Below are positions 8,519 through 16,013 of a stretch of 64,000 nucleotides of DNA, piece by piece. This DNA is from CAZOWW01 sp964583765. Lineage in GTDB: Bacteria > Actinomycetota > Actinomycetes > Actinomycetales > Kineosporiaceae. The notes beneath the pieces were generated by a model. The model had not been told where the DNA came from. It made no database searches and worked only from the letters and a program-made list of their open reading frames with translations. Made by a program: the position numbers and the translations under genes. Every line of letters starts with the position of its first letter. The first letter of the stretch is position 1. Location of the stretch: positions 1 to 64,000 of the forward strand of contig CAZOWW010000009.1 of the NCBI GenBank assembly GCA_964583765.1, written 5' to 3'.

Positions 8519-9505
8519 GTGACCGAGGAGGTGGAACCCCCCGCCGTCGTGGACTGTCCGCCCACGATGAGCCTGCCGATCCTGGTCGAACCGGACTCGG
8601 TGACCATCGGGGTGGCGATCGACATCCCCGAACCGTGGGGATCGCAGTTGCAGCAGGCCCGGGCGGACTTCGGTGACCCGCTGGGCCCGTCCATCCCGGC
8701 ACACATCACGCTCCTGCCGCCCACCGTCGTGCCCCGGGCCGGGATGGACGACGTCCTCGCGCACCTGCGGGAGGTCGCGAGCCCGCGGACGCCGTTCACG
8801 CTGACCCTGCGCGGCACCGGTACCTTCCGACCCGTCTCGCCGGTGGTCTTCGTCAAGGTCGCGGTGGGTGTGGCCGGGTGCGACGCCCTGCAGGACAGCG
8901 TGCGGACCGGCCTGCTCCGCCGGGACCTGCGTTTCCCGTACCACCCGCACATCACGGTCGCCCACGACGTGGACGAACCCTCGCTGGACCGTGCCCTGGC
9001 CGGCCTGCGGGACTTCGAGGCGTCCTTCGAGGTGACAGGCTTCGGCCTGTACGAGCACGGCCTGGACGGCGTCTGGCGTCAGCGGCACCGGTTCGAGTTC
9101 GGTGGACCGGTCGCGGCGCCCGTTCCGGGTCCGTCCGCCGGCCGCGGCCGGGGCAAGGGACGGATGCGGGCGGTCCGCAGCGCCCGCTGGTGCCGGCTGG
9201 GGCGAGGACGCGGGCAGAGCGAGGCGGACGCGCGGATCGTCGCCGGGGCGGTCCCCGGTACCGGTCCCGACGCGGTGAGCGGAGCGGTCCCGAAACGTCT
9301 CGCGGGTGCCACCGCGGGCCGTGGTCCCGACGTGGTCTCGGGCTCTGCCGTGGTCTCGGGTTCTGCGGTGATCTCCGGGGCAGCCGTGGTCGCAGGGCCG
9401 CCTGCGGGGACCGGCGTCGCCACGGGCGGCCCCGGCACCGGGCCGCAGAGTGAGCCGCGGGCCGCCGGGCGCACCGGGCCGCGGGGGAGCAAGGGCCGGT
9501 CGTGA
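8519..9505 (+). CDS. 2'-5' RNA ligase/2H phosphoesterase-family protein
   Basis: This is a 2H-phosphoesterase fold protein with the two diagnostic HxT motifs: HIT at residues 62-64 (IPAHITLLPP) and HIT at 144-146 (YHPHITVAHD). Family members open 2',3'-cyclic phosphates or join 2'-5' RNA; the physiological substrate in actinobacteria is unclear. The catalytic core ends near residue 200. About 128 further residues rich in Gly, Pro, Ala and Arg form a low-complexity tail with no recognisable domain. The GTG start lies 1 nt past the trpS stop; an ATG at 8567 is an alternative. The stop overlaps the next start by 4 nt (GTGA), so the two are probably translated together. Confidence 0.85.
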   Translation: MTEEVEPPAVVDCPPTMSLPILVEPDSVTIGVAIDIPEPWGSQLQQARADFGDPLGPSIPAHITLLPPTVVPRAGMDDVLAHLREVASPRTPFTLTLRGTGTFRPVSPVVFVKVAVGVAGCDALQDSVRTGLLRRDLRFPYHPHITVAHDVDEPSLDRALAGLRDFEASFEVTGFGLYEHGLDGVWRQRHRFEFGGPVAAPVPGPSAGRGRGKGRMRAVRSARWCRLGRGRGQSEADARIVAGAVPGTGPDAVSGAVPKRLAGATAGRGPDVVSGSAVVSGSAVISGAAVVAGPPAGTGVATGGPGTGPQSEPRAAGRTGPRGSKGRS

Positions 9506-10764
9506 ACGGACCGCGCCGGCTCGCCCGCCGGTTCCGCGCCGGCCGGGTCTGGCGGGCCTGGCAGCGGTACTCGGCCTGCCGTGGCTCCGTGCTGGCCGGC
9601 GGCATCTCGTACTTCGCGATCCTGTCGCTGGCGCCGGCCGTGGCCGTCGGTTTCGGTGTGGCCGGGCTCGTCCTGAACGGGCACACCGGTTGGCAGAGCG
9701 ATCTCGTGAACTACCTCAACCGCTCGGTGGGCGTGCACTGGGTGGCCCTGCACGAGGGGGATCCCGGGCTCGTCTCGGTCCCGGCCTTGGTGCGGGCCTC
9801 CACGGTGCGCCTCACCGCGGTGCTGGGCCTGGTGCTGCTGGTGCTGACCGGCTTCGGCTGGGTGGGCGCCGTGCGCCAGGGCCTTCGGCAGGTCTTCGGC
9901 GTGGCCGGTGGGGGCGGTCCGGTGCGGTCCCGGCTGCGGGACCTCGCGGTGCTGGTCACCGCGGGCCTGGCGGTGCTCGTCTCCGCCACCGTGAGTGTGG
10001 GCGTCGCCGCGGGCGCGTCCTGGTTCATGGACCGCATCAGCCTGGACTCCAGCACGTGGACGCGGGCCGGGGTCACGGGCCTCACCGAGTTGCTCATCGT
10101 GGGCGTGGACCTGCTGATCCTGCTGTTCGTCTTCCGGGTGCTGGGCGGCGTACCGCTGCCCGTCCGGGCGCTGCGGAGCGCGGCGCTGCTCGGGGCCGTG
10201 GGTCTGGGTGTGCTCCAGTCGGCCGGTGGGCTGCTGCTCACACACACCTCGCACAACGGCCTGCTCGCCGCCTCGTCGGTGGTCGTGGGGGTGCTCGTCT
10301 GGACGAACCTGGCCGGTCGGGTGGTCCTGTTCAGCGCGGCCTGGGCTGCGGTCGGTGCAGGGCCTGCGCTGCCCGACGCCCTGCTGCCCGATGCCCAGTG
10401 GCCCGGGGCTCCGCTGCCCGACACCACGCTGCCCGGTGCCCCGGAGGCCCTTCCGGTGGGCGAGGACGGCCGGGCCAGGGACTTCTCCGCGCACCGGGCC
10501 GCCGTTCGGGGGGACAGCGCGCACCGGGCCTCCCGCGTGCACCGGGCCTCCCGGGGCGCCGGACGCCGTCACCCGGCTGACGTCGTTCCTTCCGGGGAAC
10601 GCCCGCGCGCCGGGGGAACGCCGTCCTTCGGTCCGGCCTCGGCCGACCGCGTGACGCTGGCGGCAGGCGCCGCGATCGGGGCCGGTGCCCTCGTCGCGGG
10701 CACCACCCTGCTGCGAGGGTTGCGTAACCTGTTCGGCCTGCTGCGCCGGTCGCCGCGCGACTGA
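9502..10764 (+). CDS. YihY/BrkB-family inner-membrane protein
   Basis: This 420-residue polytopic membrane protein of the YihY/virulence factor BrkB family (the YhjD-like branch) starts at GTG within the stop of the preceding gene. The N-terminal amphipathic region (RVWRAWQRYSACRGSVLAGGISYFAILSLAP) is typical of the family, followed by about five more hydrophobic segments to residue 290. Residues 290-390 are a Pro/Ala/Arg-rich cytoplasmic stretch, and a last hydrophobic helix (AAGAAIGAGALVAGTTLL) lies near the C-terminus. Transport roles have been proposed for relatives but are not settled. From memory, mycobacteria also keep such a gene next to trpS. Confidence 0.85.
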   Translation: MNGPRRLARRFRAGRVWRAWQRYSACRGSVLAGGISYFAILSLAPAVAVGFGVAGLVLNGHTGWQSDLVNYLNRSVGVHWVALHEGDPGLVSVPALVRASTVRLTAVLGLVLLVLTGFGWVGAVRQGLRQVFGVAGGGGPVRSRLRDLAVLVTAGLAVLVSATVSVGVAAGASWFMDRISLDSSTWTRAGVTGLTELLIVGVDLLILLFVFRVLGGVPLPVRALRSAALLGAVGLGVLQSAGGLLLTHTSHNGLLAASSVVVGVLVWTNLAGRVVLFSAAWAAVGAGPALPDALLPDAQWPGAPLPDTTLPGAPEALPVGEDGRARDFSAHRAAVRGDSAHRASRVHRASRGAGRRHPADVVPSGERPRAGGTPSFGPASADRVTLAAGAAIGAGALVAGTTLLRGLRNLFGLLRRSPRD

Positions 10765-10826
10765 ACGCCGGCGCGGGGTACCGCCACCTGCTCGGTCGGG
10801 AATTCGCGGTCGGGGTGTCAGCCGGA

Positions 10827-10901
10827 TCGAGGGGATCCGGCTCGAGGGGAACCGGTCCGAGGAGAACCTGATCGAGGGGACCCGGCCCGAGGAGAAGGTG
10901 A
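10827..10901 (+). repeat. 15-bp tandem repeat, five degenerate copies
   Basis: Five 15-bp units of the form (t/c)cgagg(g/a)gaNccNgN run head to tail in the 293-bp gap between the YihY gene and the LacI gene. The gap holds no convincing gene. Confidence 0.8.
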
Positions 10902-10986
10902 CGGTCGGCGCCAGGTAGTGGGAAGTCCGCCGGGCCGACGACTCGTCGGCGACGAAGCGTCGGGGTCGGCCGCGGGGAGTGCGCCC

Positions 10987-10992
10987 TACACT
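10987..10992 (+). promoter_or_regulatory. -10 box for the LacI-family gene
   Basis: TACACT fits the TANNNT -10 pattern. Transcription would start near 10999, giving the regulator gene a leader of about 59 nt with its own GAGGAGAGGG RBS. No -35 match is seen at 17 bp. Confidence 0.4.
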
Positions 10993-11057
10993 TCCGGCAT
11001 GACGGCCCCTCGTGCGCTGCTGGGGCTCCCGCGACGACGGCGTGGCCGAGGAGAGGG

Positions 11058-12155
11058 ATGTCTGTCAACTCACCGGCGGGGATGCCCGAGGCCGCTCGGA
11101 GCAAGCCGAAGCGACGCCGTCTGGTCACCATCGCCGATGTCGCGGAACGGGCGGGGGTGTCGATCCCCACCGTCTCCAAGGTGATCAACGGGCGTTCCCA
11201 CGTCTCGCCGCAGACCCGGCAGCGGGTGGAGGACGCCCTCCGGGAGCACGGTTACCACCGCCGCAGTCGTTCGGCGAGTCGGAACCAGACCCTCGAGCTG
11301 CTCTTCCACCGGTTGGAGAGCGAGTGGGCTCTGGAGATCATCCGCGGCGTGCAGGCCGTGGCCCGAGACAACGGTCTGGGCATCGTGATCAGCGAATCGC
11401 CGGACGGCCGCGGTACGGCGCGGGGTTGGATCGACGAGGTGGTGAGCCGCTGCCCGGTCGGCATGATCTCGGTCTCCGCGGAGCTCACAGGCGTTCAGCT
11501 CACCAAGCTTGAGGCCCACTCGATACCCCTGGTCGTGGTGGATCCCGCGGGTGAACCGGTGCACAGGACCCCGTCGGTGGGTGCGACCAACTGGAGCGGT
11601 GGCTACGCCGCGACCCGGCACCTTCTCGAGCTCGGCCACCGGCGCATCGCGGCGATCAGCGGTCCGGACGATGTCCTGTGCGCCCGGGCCCGGCTCGACG
11701 GGTACCGGGCCGCCATGGACGCCGCCGGTGTCCCCACCCAGGGCCTGATCCGGTCGGCTGACTTCAAGGTGGAGGACGGGCGGCGGGTCGCGCAGCAGTT
11801 GCTCGGCCTCCCCGAGCCCCCGACCGCCGTCGTCACCGGCAACGACCTGCAGGCCTTCGGCGTGTACGAGGTTGCGCGGCAGCAAGGGCTTCGCATCCCG
11901 GAGGAGCTGAGCGTCGTCGGGTTCGACGACCTGCCGGTCGCGAGCTGGCTCCAGCCGGCGCTCACCACCATCCGACAGCCGCTGAGAGAGATGGCCGGGC
12001 GGGCGGCCGAGCTGGTCGTGGCCCTCGGCCACGGCGAGACGCCGCAGAGCTCGCGGATCGAGCTGAGCACGGAACTCGTGGGCAGGGAGAGCACCGCCCC
12101 GCCCCGCGCTCGGTCGACGGAGGTCGGGAACGTGAACGGCTCCGCCACCGGCTGA
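11058..12155 (+). CDS. LacI-family transcriptional regulator
   Basis: This 365-residue LacI/GalR regulator has an N-terminal helix-turn-helix (VTIADVAERAGVSIPTVSKV, residues 23-42) followed by the hinge, and a sugar-binding periplasmic-binding-protein fold from about residue 80 to 335. TAVVTGNDLQAFGVYE and LSVVGFDDLPVASWLQP are standard LacI-core motifs. The ATG has a strong GAGGAG RBS. It lies directly upstream, in the same direction, of a secreted GH26 glycanase gene whose leader carries two palindromes of LacI-operator type. By inference it represses that gene and is released by an oligosaccharide product. No copy of the operator is seen before its own start, so autoregulation is not evident. 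Confidence 0.93.
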   Translation: MSVNSPAGMPEAARSKPKRRRLVTIADVAERAGVSIPTVSKVINGRSHVSPQTRQRVEDALREHGYHRRSRSASRNQTLELLFHRLESEWALEIIRGVQAVARDNGLGIVISESPDGRGTARGWIDEVVSRCPVGMISVSAELTGVQLTKLEAHSIPLVVVDPAGEPVHRTPSVGATNWSGGYAATRHLLELGHRRIAAISGPDDVLCARARLDGYRAAMDAAGVPTQGLIRSADFKVEDGRRVAQQLLGLPEPPTAVVTGNDLQAFGVYEVARQQGLRIPEELSVVGFDDLPVASWLQPALTTIRQPLREMAGRAAELVVALGHGETPQSSRIELSTELVGRESTAPPRARSTEVGNVNGSATG

Positions 12156-12469
12156 CGGTCCACCACCGACTGACCCAGGGGCTCCGTCCGGGCACCTGGT
12201 GCCGGTCTCGATGATCGGCCGCGATCGAACGCTCCGCGCCTTGCCCCGTCCTGCCCTGCCTCCGCTCCTAGTCCTGCTCACGACACCGCTCCGTGCCCTG
12301 CCTCCGCCGTCGCTTGTGTGAGGCGAGCAGGTCGAGCCCGTCGCCGTGCGCAGCAGCGTTTGCGGAGCGCGGGCCGGGAAGCGATCACCGCGCGCCACAC
12401 GGGGCGCCCCCGCCCCTCTTGACAGCAGGGTTACCCTTCCACCCGACACGTCAAACAGAGCCAGATTCC

Positions 12470-12482
12470 AAGAAACTTTCCG
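12470..12482 (+). promoter_or_regulatory. LacI-type operator, upstream copy
   Basis: AAGAAACTTTCCG, with core GAAACTTTC at 12472-12480. In reverse complement it shares 13 bp (GTCGGAAAGTTTC) with the downstream copy. The centre-to-centre distance is 149 bp, about 14 helical turns, which would suit looping by a tetrameric or paired LacI protein. Confidence 0.6.
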
Positions 12483-12618
12483 ACTGCCGCTGAGTCGATA
12501 CCCGGGCAGGGAGGCTGCTGCCCGACAATCCGCGGAACCCGCCCTGTGTGATCACCGGAATCGTCCGGGAAGTCGTGTCCGGGAGGATCGAGGCGCGGAG
12601 CCGCGGCCGGCAGTTCGT

Positions 12619-12631
12619 CGGAAAGTTTCCG
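12619..12631 (+). promoter_or_regulatory. LacI-type operator, downstream copy
   Basis: CGGAAAGTTTCCG is a perfect 13-nt palindrome around a central G. GAAAnTTTC-type palindromes are typical of LacI regulators of hemicellulose genes in actinobacteria. It lies 188 bp before the GH26 start codon. Confidence 0.65.
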
Positions 12632-12819
12632 GCAGTGGAATCTCGTCGAGGACTCCACCGGTCCGGCAGGCGCCGATGCCGAACCGGTGGAGTGGACGTG
12701 GGACCCCAGCTGGCGGGTCGGCGGCTCCGGTGAGCGGCCGACCCGCCGGACCGGGCCGGTGGACCCAACGGCCCGAAGACCGGCACGACCTGCGGGTCGG
12801 GCCCGAGCATGGAGTGAAC

Positions 12820-14301
12820 ATGACACGCTGGAAAGGCTTTCGGCCTGTGCGGACCGCCGCCGCGGTCGTCGCGGCAGGCCTGGTCATCGGGGCGCTGAGC
12901 GCTCCGACATCGGCCTCGGCTGCGACCACATCCACCAAGTACTTCACGGCATTCCGCGAGACGACCCCCACCGCCATCGCCTCGCAGGAGACCAGCCAGA
13001 ACGGCGTGACCCCGGCGAGCGTGATGTGGTTCGACAGCTGGGCCACCGGCAACGCCTTCAACGTGTCCGAGGCCAAGGCACTGTGGAGCCAAGGCATCAT
13101 GCCCCACTTCACCTGGGAGCCGTGGAACACCGCGCTGAGCGTGAGCGACGCCAACCAGATCCACCTCCAGGACATCATCAACGGGAAGTGGGACAGCTAC
13201 ATCAAGGCACGGGGGGCGGAGTTCGCCTCGGCCGGTGTGCCGATCCTGCTGCGGTGGGGACACGAGTTCAACGGCAACTGGTACCCCTGGGGCATCGTCA
13301 ACAACAGCAGCAACCCCGCTCTGTACGTCAGCGCCTACCGGCATGTGCACGACCTCGTCGTGGCGGCCGGGGCCACGAACGTGCAGTGGGTCTGGTGCTT
13401 CGCCAACGGGTCCGTCCCCGTTGCGTCCTACAACGACCCGGCGCAGTCCTACCCCGGCGACGCCTACGTCGACTGGGTCGCGTTCGACGGCTACAACTGG
13501 GGTCTGGCTCCCTCCTGGGACCCGGCCGGCAACTACTGGACGAGCTTCAACACCATGTTCGCCAGTGCCTACGCCACGGCTCGCGCGATCGCCCCGAAGC
13601 GTCCGGTGATGATCGCCGAGACCGCCTCCAGCGAGGACGGCGGCAGCAAGGCCGCCTGGATCAACGACATGAACACCCAACTCCAGTCAGGTAGCTACCC
13701 GGACCTGAAGGTGATCACCTGGTTCGACCAGAACAAGGAAGAACTGTGGTCCGCGGCATCCTCCAGCGCCAGCCTCTCGGCGTTCCTGAGCTGGGTGAAG
13801 CAGCCCTACCTGAACGGCACGGGAACTGACCTGGCCCAGGTGGCGGCCCAGTACAAGGGCACGACGACCACGACGACCACGACCCGGCCGACGACCACCA
13901 CGACCACGACCCGGCCGACGACCACCACGACCACGACCCGGCCGACGACCACCACGACCACCACGACAACCCGTGCGACCACCACGACGACACCGACCGG
14001 CGGATCCAAGTCCTGCGCCGCGTCCGTGTCCGTGCCGAGCGCCTGGGCGGGCGGCTTCGTGGCGAACGTCACGGTGACCGCCGGCAGCTCCGCGATCACT
14101 GCCTGGAAGGTGACGTTGAGCGTGCCCAGCGGTGCGGCGATCACCAACGGGTGGAATGCCGTGTTCAGCGGCACCACCGGAAGCGTGACGGCGACGAACC
14201 AGAGTTACAACGGCTCGCTCGGTGCCGGTGGTTCGGCCAGTTTCGGCTTCCAGGGCACCGGCTCGGCCACGGGCATCACCGCCACCTGCAGCGCCGGATG
14301 A
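12820..14301 (+). CDS. Secreted GH26 endo-glycanase (beta-mannanase-like) with CBM2
   Basis: This 493-residue exported enzyme has a Sec signal peptide (residues 1-34, ending ASA|A), a GH26 catalytic domain (about 36-345), a Thr-rich linker with repeated TTTTTRP units (about 348-392) and a C-terminal family 2 carbohydrate-binding module (about 399-493). E149 in RWGHEFNGNWYPW is the expected acid/base, and E267 in MIAETASSE the expected nucleophile. GH26 enzymes are mostly endo-1,4-beta-mannanases, with some lichenases and 1,3-xylanases, so the substrate is probable rather than certain. GGAG lies 5 nt before the ATG. In the CBM2, two of the usual surface Trp positions are kept (AWAGGF, NGWNA), but the NxxW position reads NQSYNG. 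It is probably controlled by the LacI-type gene upstream. Confidence 0.92.
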   Translation: MTRWKGFRPVRTAAAVVAAGLVIGALSAPTSASAATTSTKYFTAFRETTPTAIASQETSQNGVTPASVMWFDSWATGNAFNVSEAKALWSQGIMPHFTWEPWNTALSVSDANQIHLQDIINGKWDSYIKARGAEFASAGVPILLRWGHEFNGNWYPWGIVNNSSNPALYVSAYRHVHDLVVAAGATNVQWVWCFANGSVPVASYNDPAQSYPGDAYVDWVAFDGYNWGLAPSWDPAGNYWTSFNTMFASAYATARAIAPKRPVMIAETASSEDGGSKAAWINDMNTQLQSGSYPDLKVITWFDQNKEELWSAASSSASLSAFLSWVKQPYLNGTGTDLAQVAAQYKGTTTTTTTTRPTTTTTTTRPTTTTTTTRPTTTTTTTTTRATTTTTPTGGSKSCAASVSVPSAWAGGFVANVTVTAGSSAITAWKVTLSVPSGAAITNGWNAVFSGTTGSVTATNQSYNGSLGAGGSASFGFQGTGSATGITATCSAG

Positions 14302-14380
14302 GCCCTCGCAGCTGAGGCTCGAAAGCCGGGAGGTTCTCGTCCCGCCTGCCGCCCATGTCTCACCTGCCACCCGTTTCTCA

Positions 14381-14414
14381 CCTGCCCCACCCGTCGTGTA
14401 CCGGGTGGGGCAGG
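14381..14414 (+). terminator. First terminator hairpin after GH26
   Basis: A perfect 13-bp stem (14381-14393 with 14402-14414, 8-nt loop) begins 80 nt after the GH26 stop. Confidence 0.75.
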
Positions 14415-14480
14415 ACAGCAACATCGGAAGGCGGCGGGCCGGCCCCCACGGCCCGTCGGTGCGCGCGTGCTCGTCTCCGG

Positions 14481-14517
14481 ACGGAGTCGTTCCCGGTGAG
14501 GCCGGGAACGACTCCGT
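14481..14517 (+). terminator. Second terminator hairpin after GH26
   Basis: A perfect 16-bp stem (14481-14496 with 14502-14517, 5-nt loop) lies 66 nt after the first. Two hairpins in tandem suggest that read-through from the highly inducible GH26 gene is tightly blocked. Confidence 0.8.
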
Positions 14518-14785
14518 TCCGCGGGTGCCCTCGCCCGGTTGTCCGGGGCCCGCACGACGCGGGGACCCCGCTGGACGCCCGAACACCTCAGGAGACCGGG
14601 ACTCCGCTGGACACCGGGACCGCAGACGACTCCGGGACCTCCGGCGAGCGGTTGTGGATCGTGGTCCGCGGGCCGGCGGGAGATCGTGGACATTTCCGTG
14701 CAACCTCGGACGGTCCGAAATGCATCGAGTGGGTGCAGGCGGGCACCGCACCCGGTGGGTCCGCGCGACGAGGGGGAACATAGAC

Positions 14786-15442
14786 ATGATCACTACTTCG
14801 AGCAGGGTCCGCCGAGCAGGCCTGTGCATCGGTGGCGCCGCGCTGGTGGCGGTGCTGGGCTCGGCGTCTCCGGCACTCGCCGGGAGCGGCAGTCCTGCCC
14901 CGACCGAGTCCGCGGCCTCCGCCGTCCCCGACCTGCCGTCCTGGGTGCCGGTGGCCGCACCTGCGACGTTCCGGGAGGCACCCCGGCTGCGGCACCTGGT
15001 CAGTACGCTCGCCCACGAGTCGCACGGCACCGTGGTCGTGACGCAGGAGGACGACTTCCGCCAGGTCACCGGCCTGGTGACGGCGAGGTCGGGGGCGTTC
15101 GAGATCGACGCGTTCCTGGACGACGACCCCGACGGAGTGGCGAACTGGCGGGAGGCGTGCCGCTCGGAGGCGAACGGCGCCGACGGCCGGATCTGCCGGG
15201 TGCTGCTGGAGCAGAACGCGCTCGGTGTGTGGGACCGGACATACCCGGAGCAGCCGGGGCGCCGTCTCCTGCTCGCGGCCGCGACGACGAAGGCGGGCGG
15301 CACTCTCCTGGTCATGATCAGCAACCTGACGGAGACCGGCGTCGACGGCGCGAAGGTGATCGGACCGGACTGGCAGCAGGCCGGACTCACGGTGGCGGAG
15401 GTGCGGGCAGCCCTGGCGGCGACCGGTCTGACCGTCCGCTGA
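14786..15442 (+). CDS. Secreted protein, paralogue of the membrane protein encoded after the sigma factor
   Basis: This 218-residue protein has a signal peptide (GLCIGGAALVAVLGSASPALA, cleavage near residue 32) and no other membrane segment, so it is probably exported. I do not recognise a named family. Its last 90 or so residues align by eye with the extracytoplasmic part of the protein at 16013-16804. Shared features are a C-(x)n-DG(R/K)xC pair, G(V/I)W, GRR, GGTLxVxIxN, (I/V)GPxWQ(Q/E)AG and EVRAA near the end. The two conserved Cys may form a disulfide. The gene for a SigE-type sigma factor sits between the two, in the same direction, which suggests a ligand/sensor or decoy pair for that regulatory system. 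The start is set by GAGGGGGAAC 6-7 nt upstream of the ATG. Confidence 0.75.
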   Translation: MITTSSRVRRAGLCIGGAALVAVLGSASPALAGSGSPAPTESAASAVPDLPSWVPVAAPATFREAPRLRHLVSTLAHESHGTVVVTQEDDFRQVTGLVTARSGAFEIDAFLDDDPDGVANWREACRSEANGADGRICRVLLEQNALGVWDRTYPEQPGRRLLLAAATTKAGGTLLVMISNLTETGVDGAKVIGPDWQQAGLTVAEVRAALAATGLTVR

Positions 15443-15515
15443 TCGATCGCCGATCGACGATCCTGATCGGGCGGCGGCAGACGTGCCGTCGCCCGACCGT
15501 CGCGAAGGGGAGGTC

Positions 15516-16013
15516 TTGGACGACACACCGGACTTCCGCGAGTGGGCCGTGGCGGCCCGCCCGCGCCTGCGCCGCACCGGATTCCTCCTGACCGGGGACT
15601 GGCATCTCGCCGAGGACCTGACGCAGGAGACGCTGGTGCGGATGTACGCGGTGTGGGGTCGCCCATCGGTCCACTCCGTGGACGGCTATGCCCGGACGAC
15701 GTTGGTGAACCAGTACCGGCAGGTCCTGCGCAGGCCCTCTCGACGCGAGCACGTCAGTGACCAGCTGCCCGAGGTGCCGGTCACCGACCGGCATGACCAT
15801 GACGACCGGGCCGTGTTGCTGGCCGCGCTCGCCGACCTGGGCCCGTCGCAACGTGCGATCGTCGTGCTGCGCTACTGGGAGGATCTGTCCGTGGCCGAGG
15901 TGGCCCAACTGCTGCGGGTGCGCGAGGGCACGGTGAAGAGCCAGGCCTCCCGGGCCCTGGCGTACCTCCGAGCGAAACTGCCTGAGCTGGCCGTGAGCCG
16001 GGAGGGGGCCTGA
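15516..16013 (+). CDS. SigE-family ECF RNA polymerase sigma factor
   Basis: This small sigma-70 factor (about 165 residues from TTG 15516; a GTG at 15483 would add 11) has region 2 in its first half (GDWHLAEDLTQETLVRMYAVW) and region 4 near the end (LPxSQRAIVVLRYWEDLSVAEVAQLLRVREGTVKSQASRAL). It recruits RNA polymerase to a small set of promoters. AAGGGGAGG lies just before the TTG. Its stop overlaps the next start by one base (TGATG), so the downstream membrane protein is translationally coupled and is likely its regulator. The preceding gene encodes a secreted paralogue of that protein. Confidence 0.9.
   Translation: MDDTPDFREWAVAARPRLRRTGFLLTGDWHLAEDLTQETLVRMYAVWGRPSVHSVDGYARTTLVNQYRQVLRRPSRREHVSDQLPEVPVTDRHDHDDRAVLLAALADLGPSQRAIVVLRYWEDLSVAEVAQLLRVREGTVKSQASRALAYLRAKLPELAVSREGA

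Larger units (their letters stand above)
12156..12819 (+). other. Long regulatory gap before the GH26 gene
   Basis: The 664 bp hold two LacI-type palindromes (listed separately) and a TTGACA hexamer at 12419-12424 without a clear -10. An 11-bp hairpin sits at 12712-12722/12737-12747 in what would be the mRNA leader. An open frame runs through much of the gap into the GH26 gene, but its composition is arbitrary and the signal peptide begins at 12820. I see no gene here. Confidence 0.7.
14302..14785 (+). other. Gap between GH26 gene and secreted protein gene
   Basis: The 484 bp contain two strong hairpins (listed separately) and a short direct repeat of tctcacctgcc near 14357-14386. GAGGGGGAAC at about 14770 is the RBS of the next gene. 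I see no gene in the gap. Confidence 0.7.

Noticed and set aside
10827..10901. 15-bp tandem units as a CRISPR array
   Set aside because: The units are contiguous without spacers and are far too short.
10999..11184. A 61-codon reading frame starting 6 nt after the TACACT box, overlapping the LacI gene start
   Set aside because: It is Arg/Pro/Ser-rich, out of frame with the LacI gene and has no recognisable content. The -10 box is more simply the promoter of the LacI gene.
12346..12819. Long in-frame N-terminal extension of the GH26 gene
   Set aside because: The frame is open upstream, but the ATG at 12820 has an RBS and begins a textbook signal peptide. The upstream stretch holds the operators and hairpin and has no protein-like composition.
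12831..12841. GAAAGGCTTTC palindrome inside the GH26 signal-peptide codons
   Set aside because: It resembles the operators but has a 3-bp rather than 1-bp centre and lies in coding sequence, so it is probably coincidence.
13861..14002. Repetitive DNA that could be mistaken for a satellite or CRISPR-like array
   Set aside because: The repeats are codon-level repeats of a Thr/Pro/Arg linker in a secreted enzyme. There are no spacers of constant length and no cas genes in the window.
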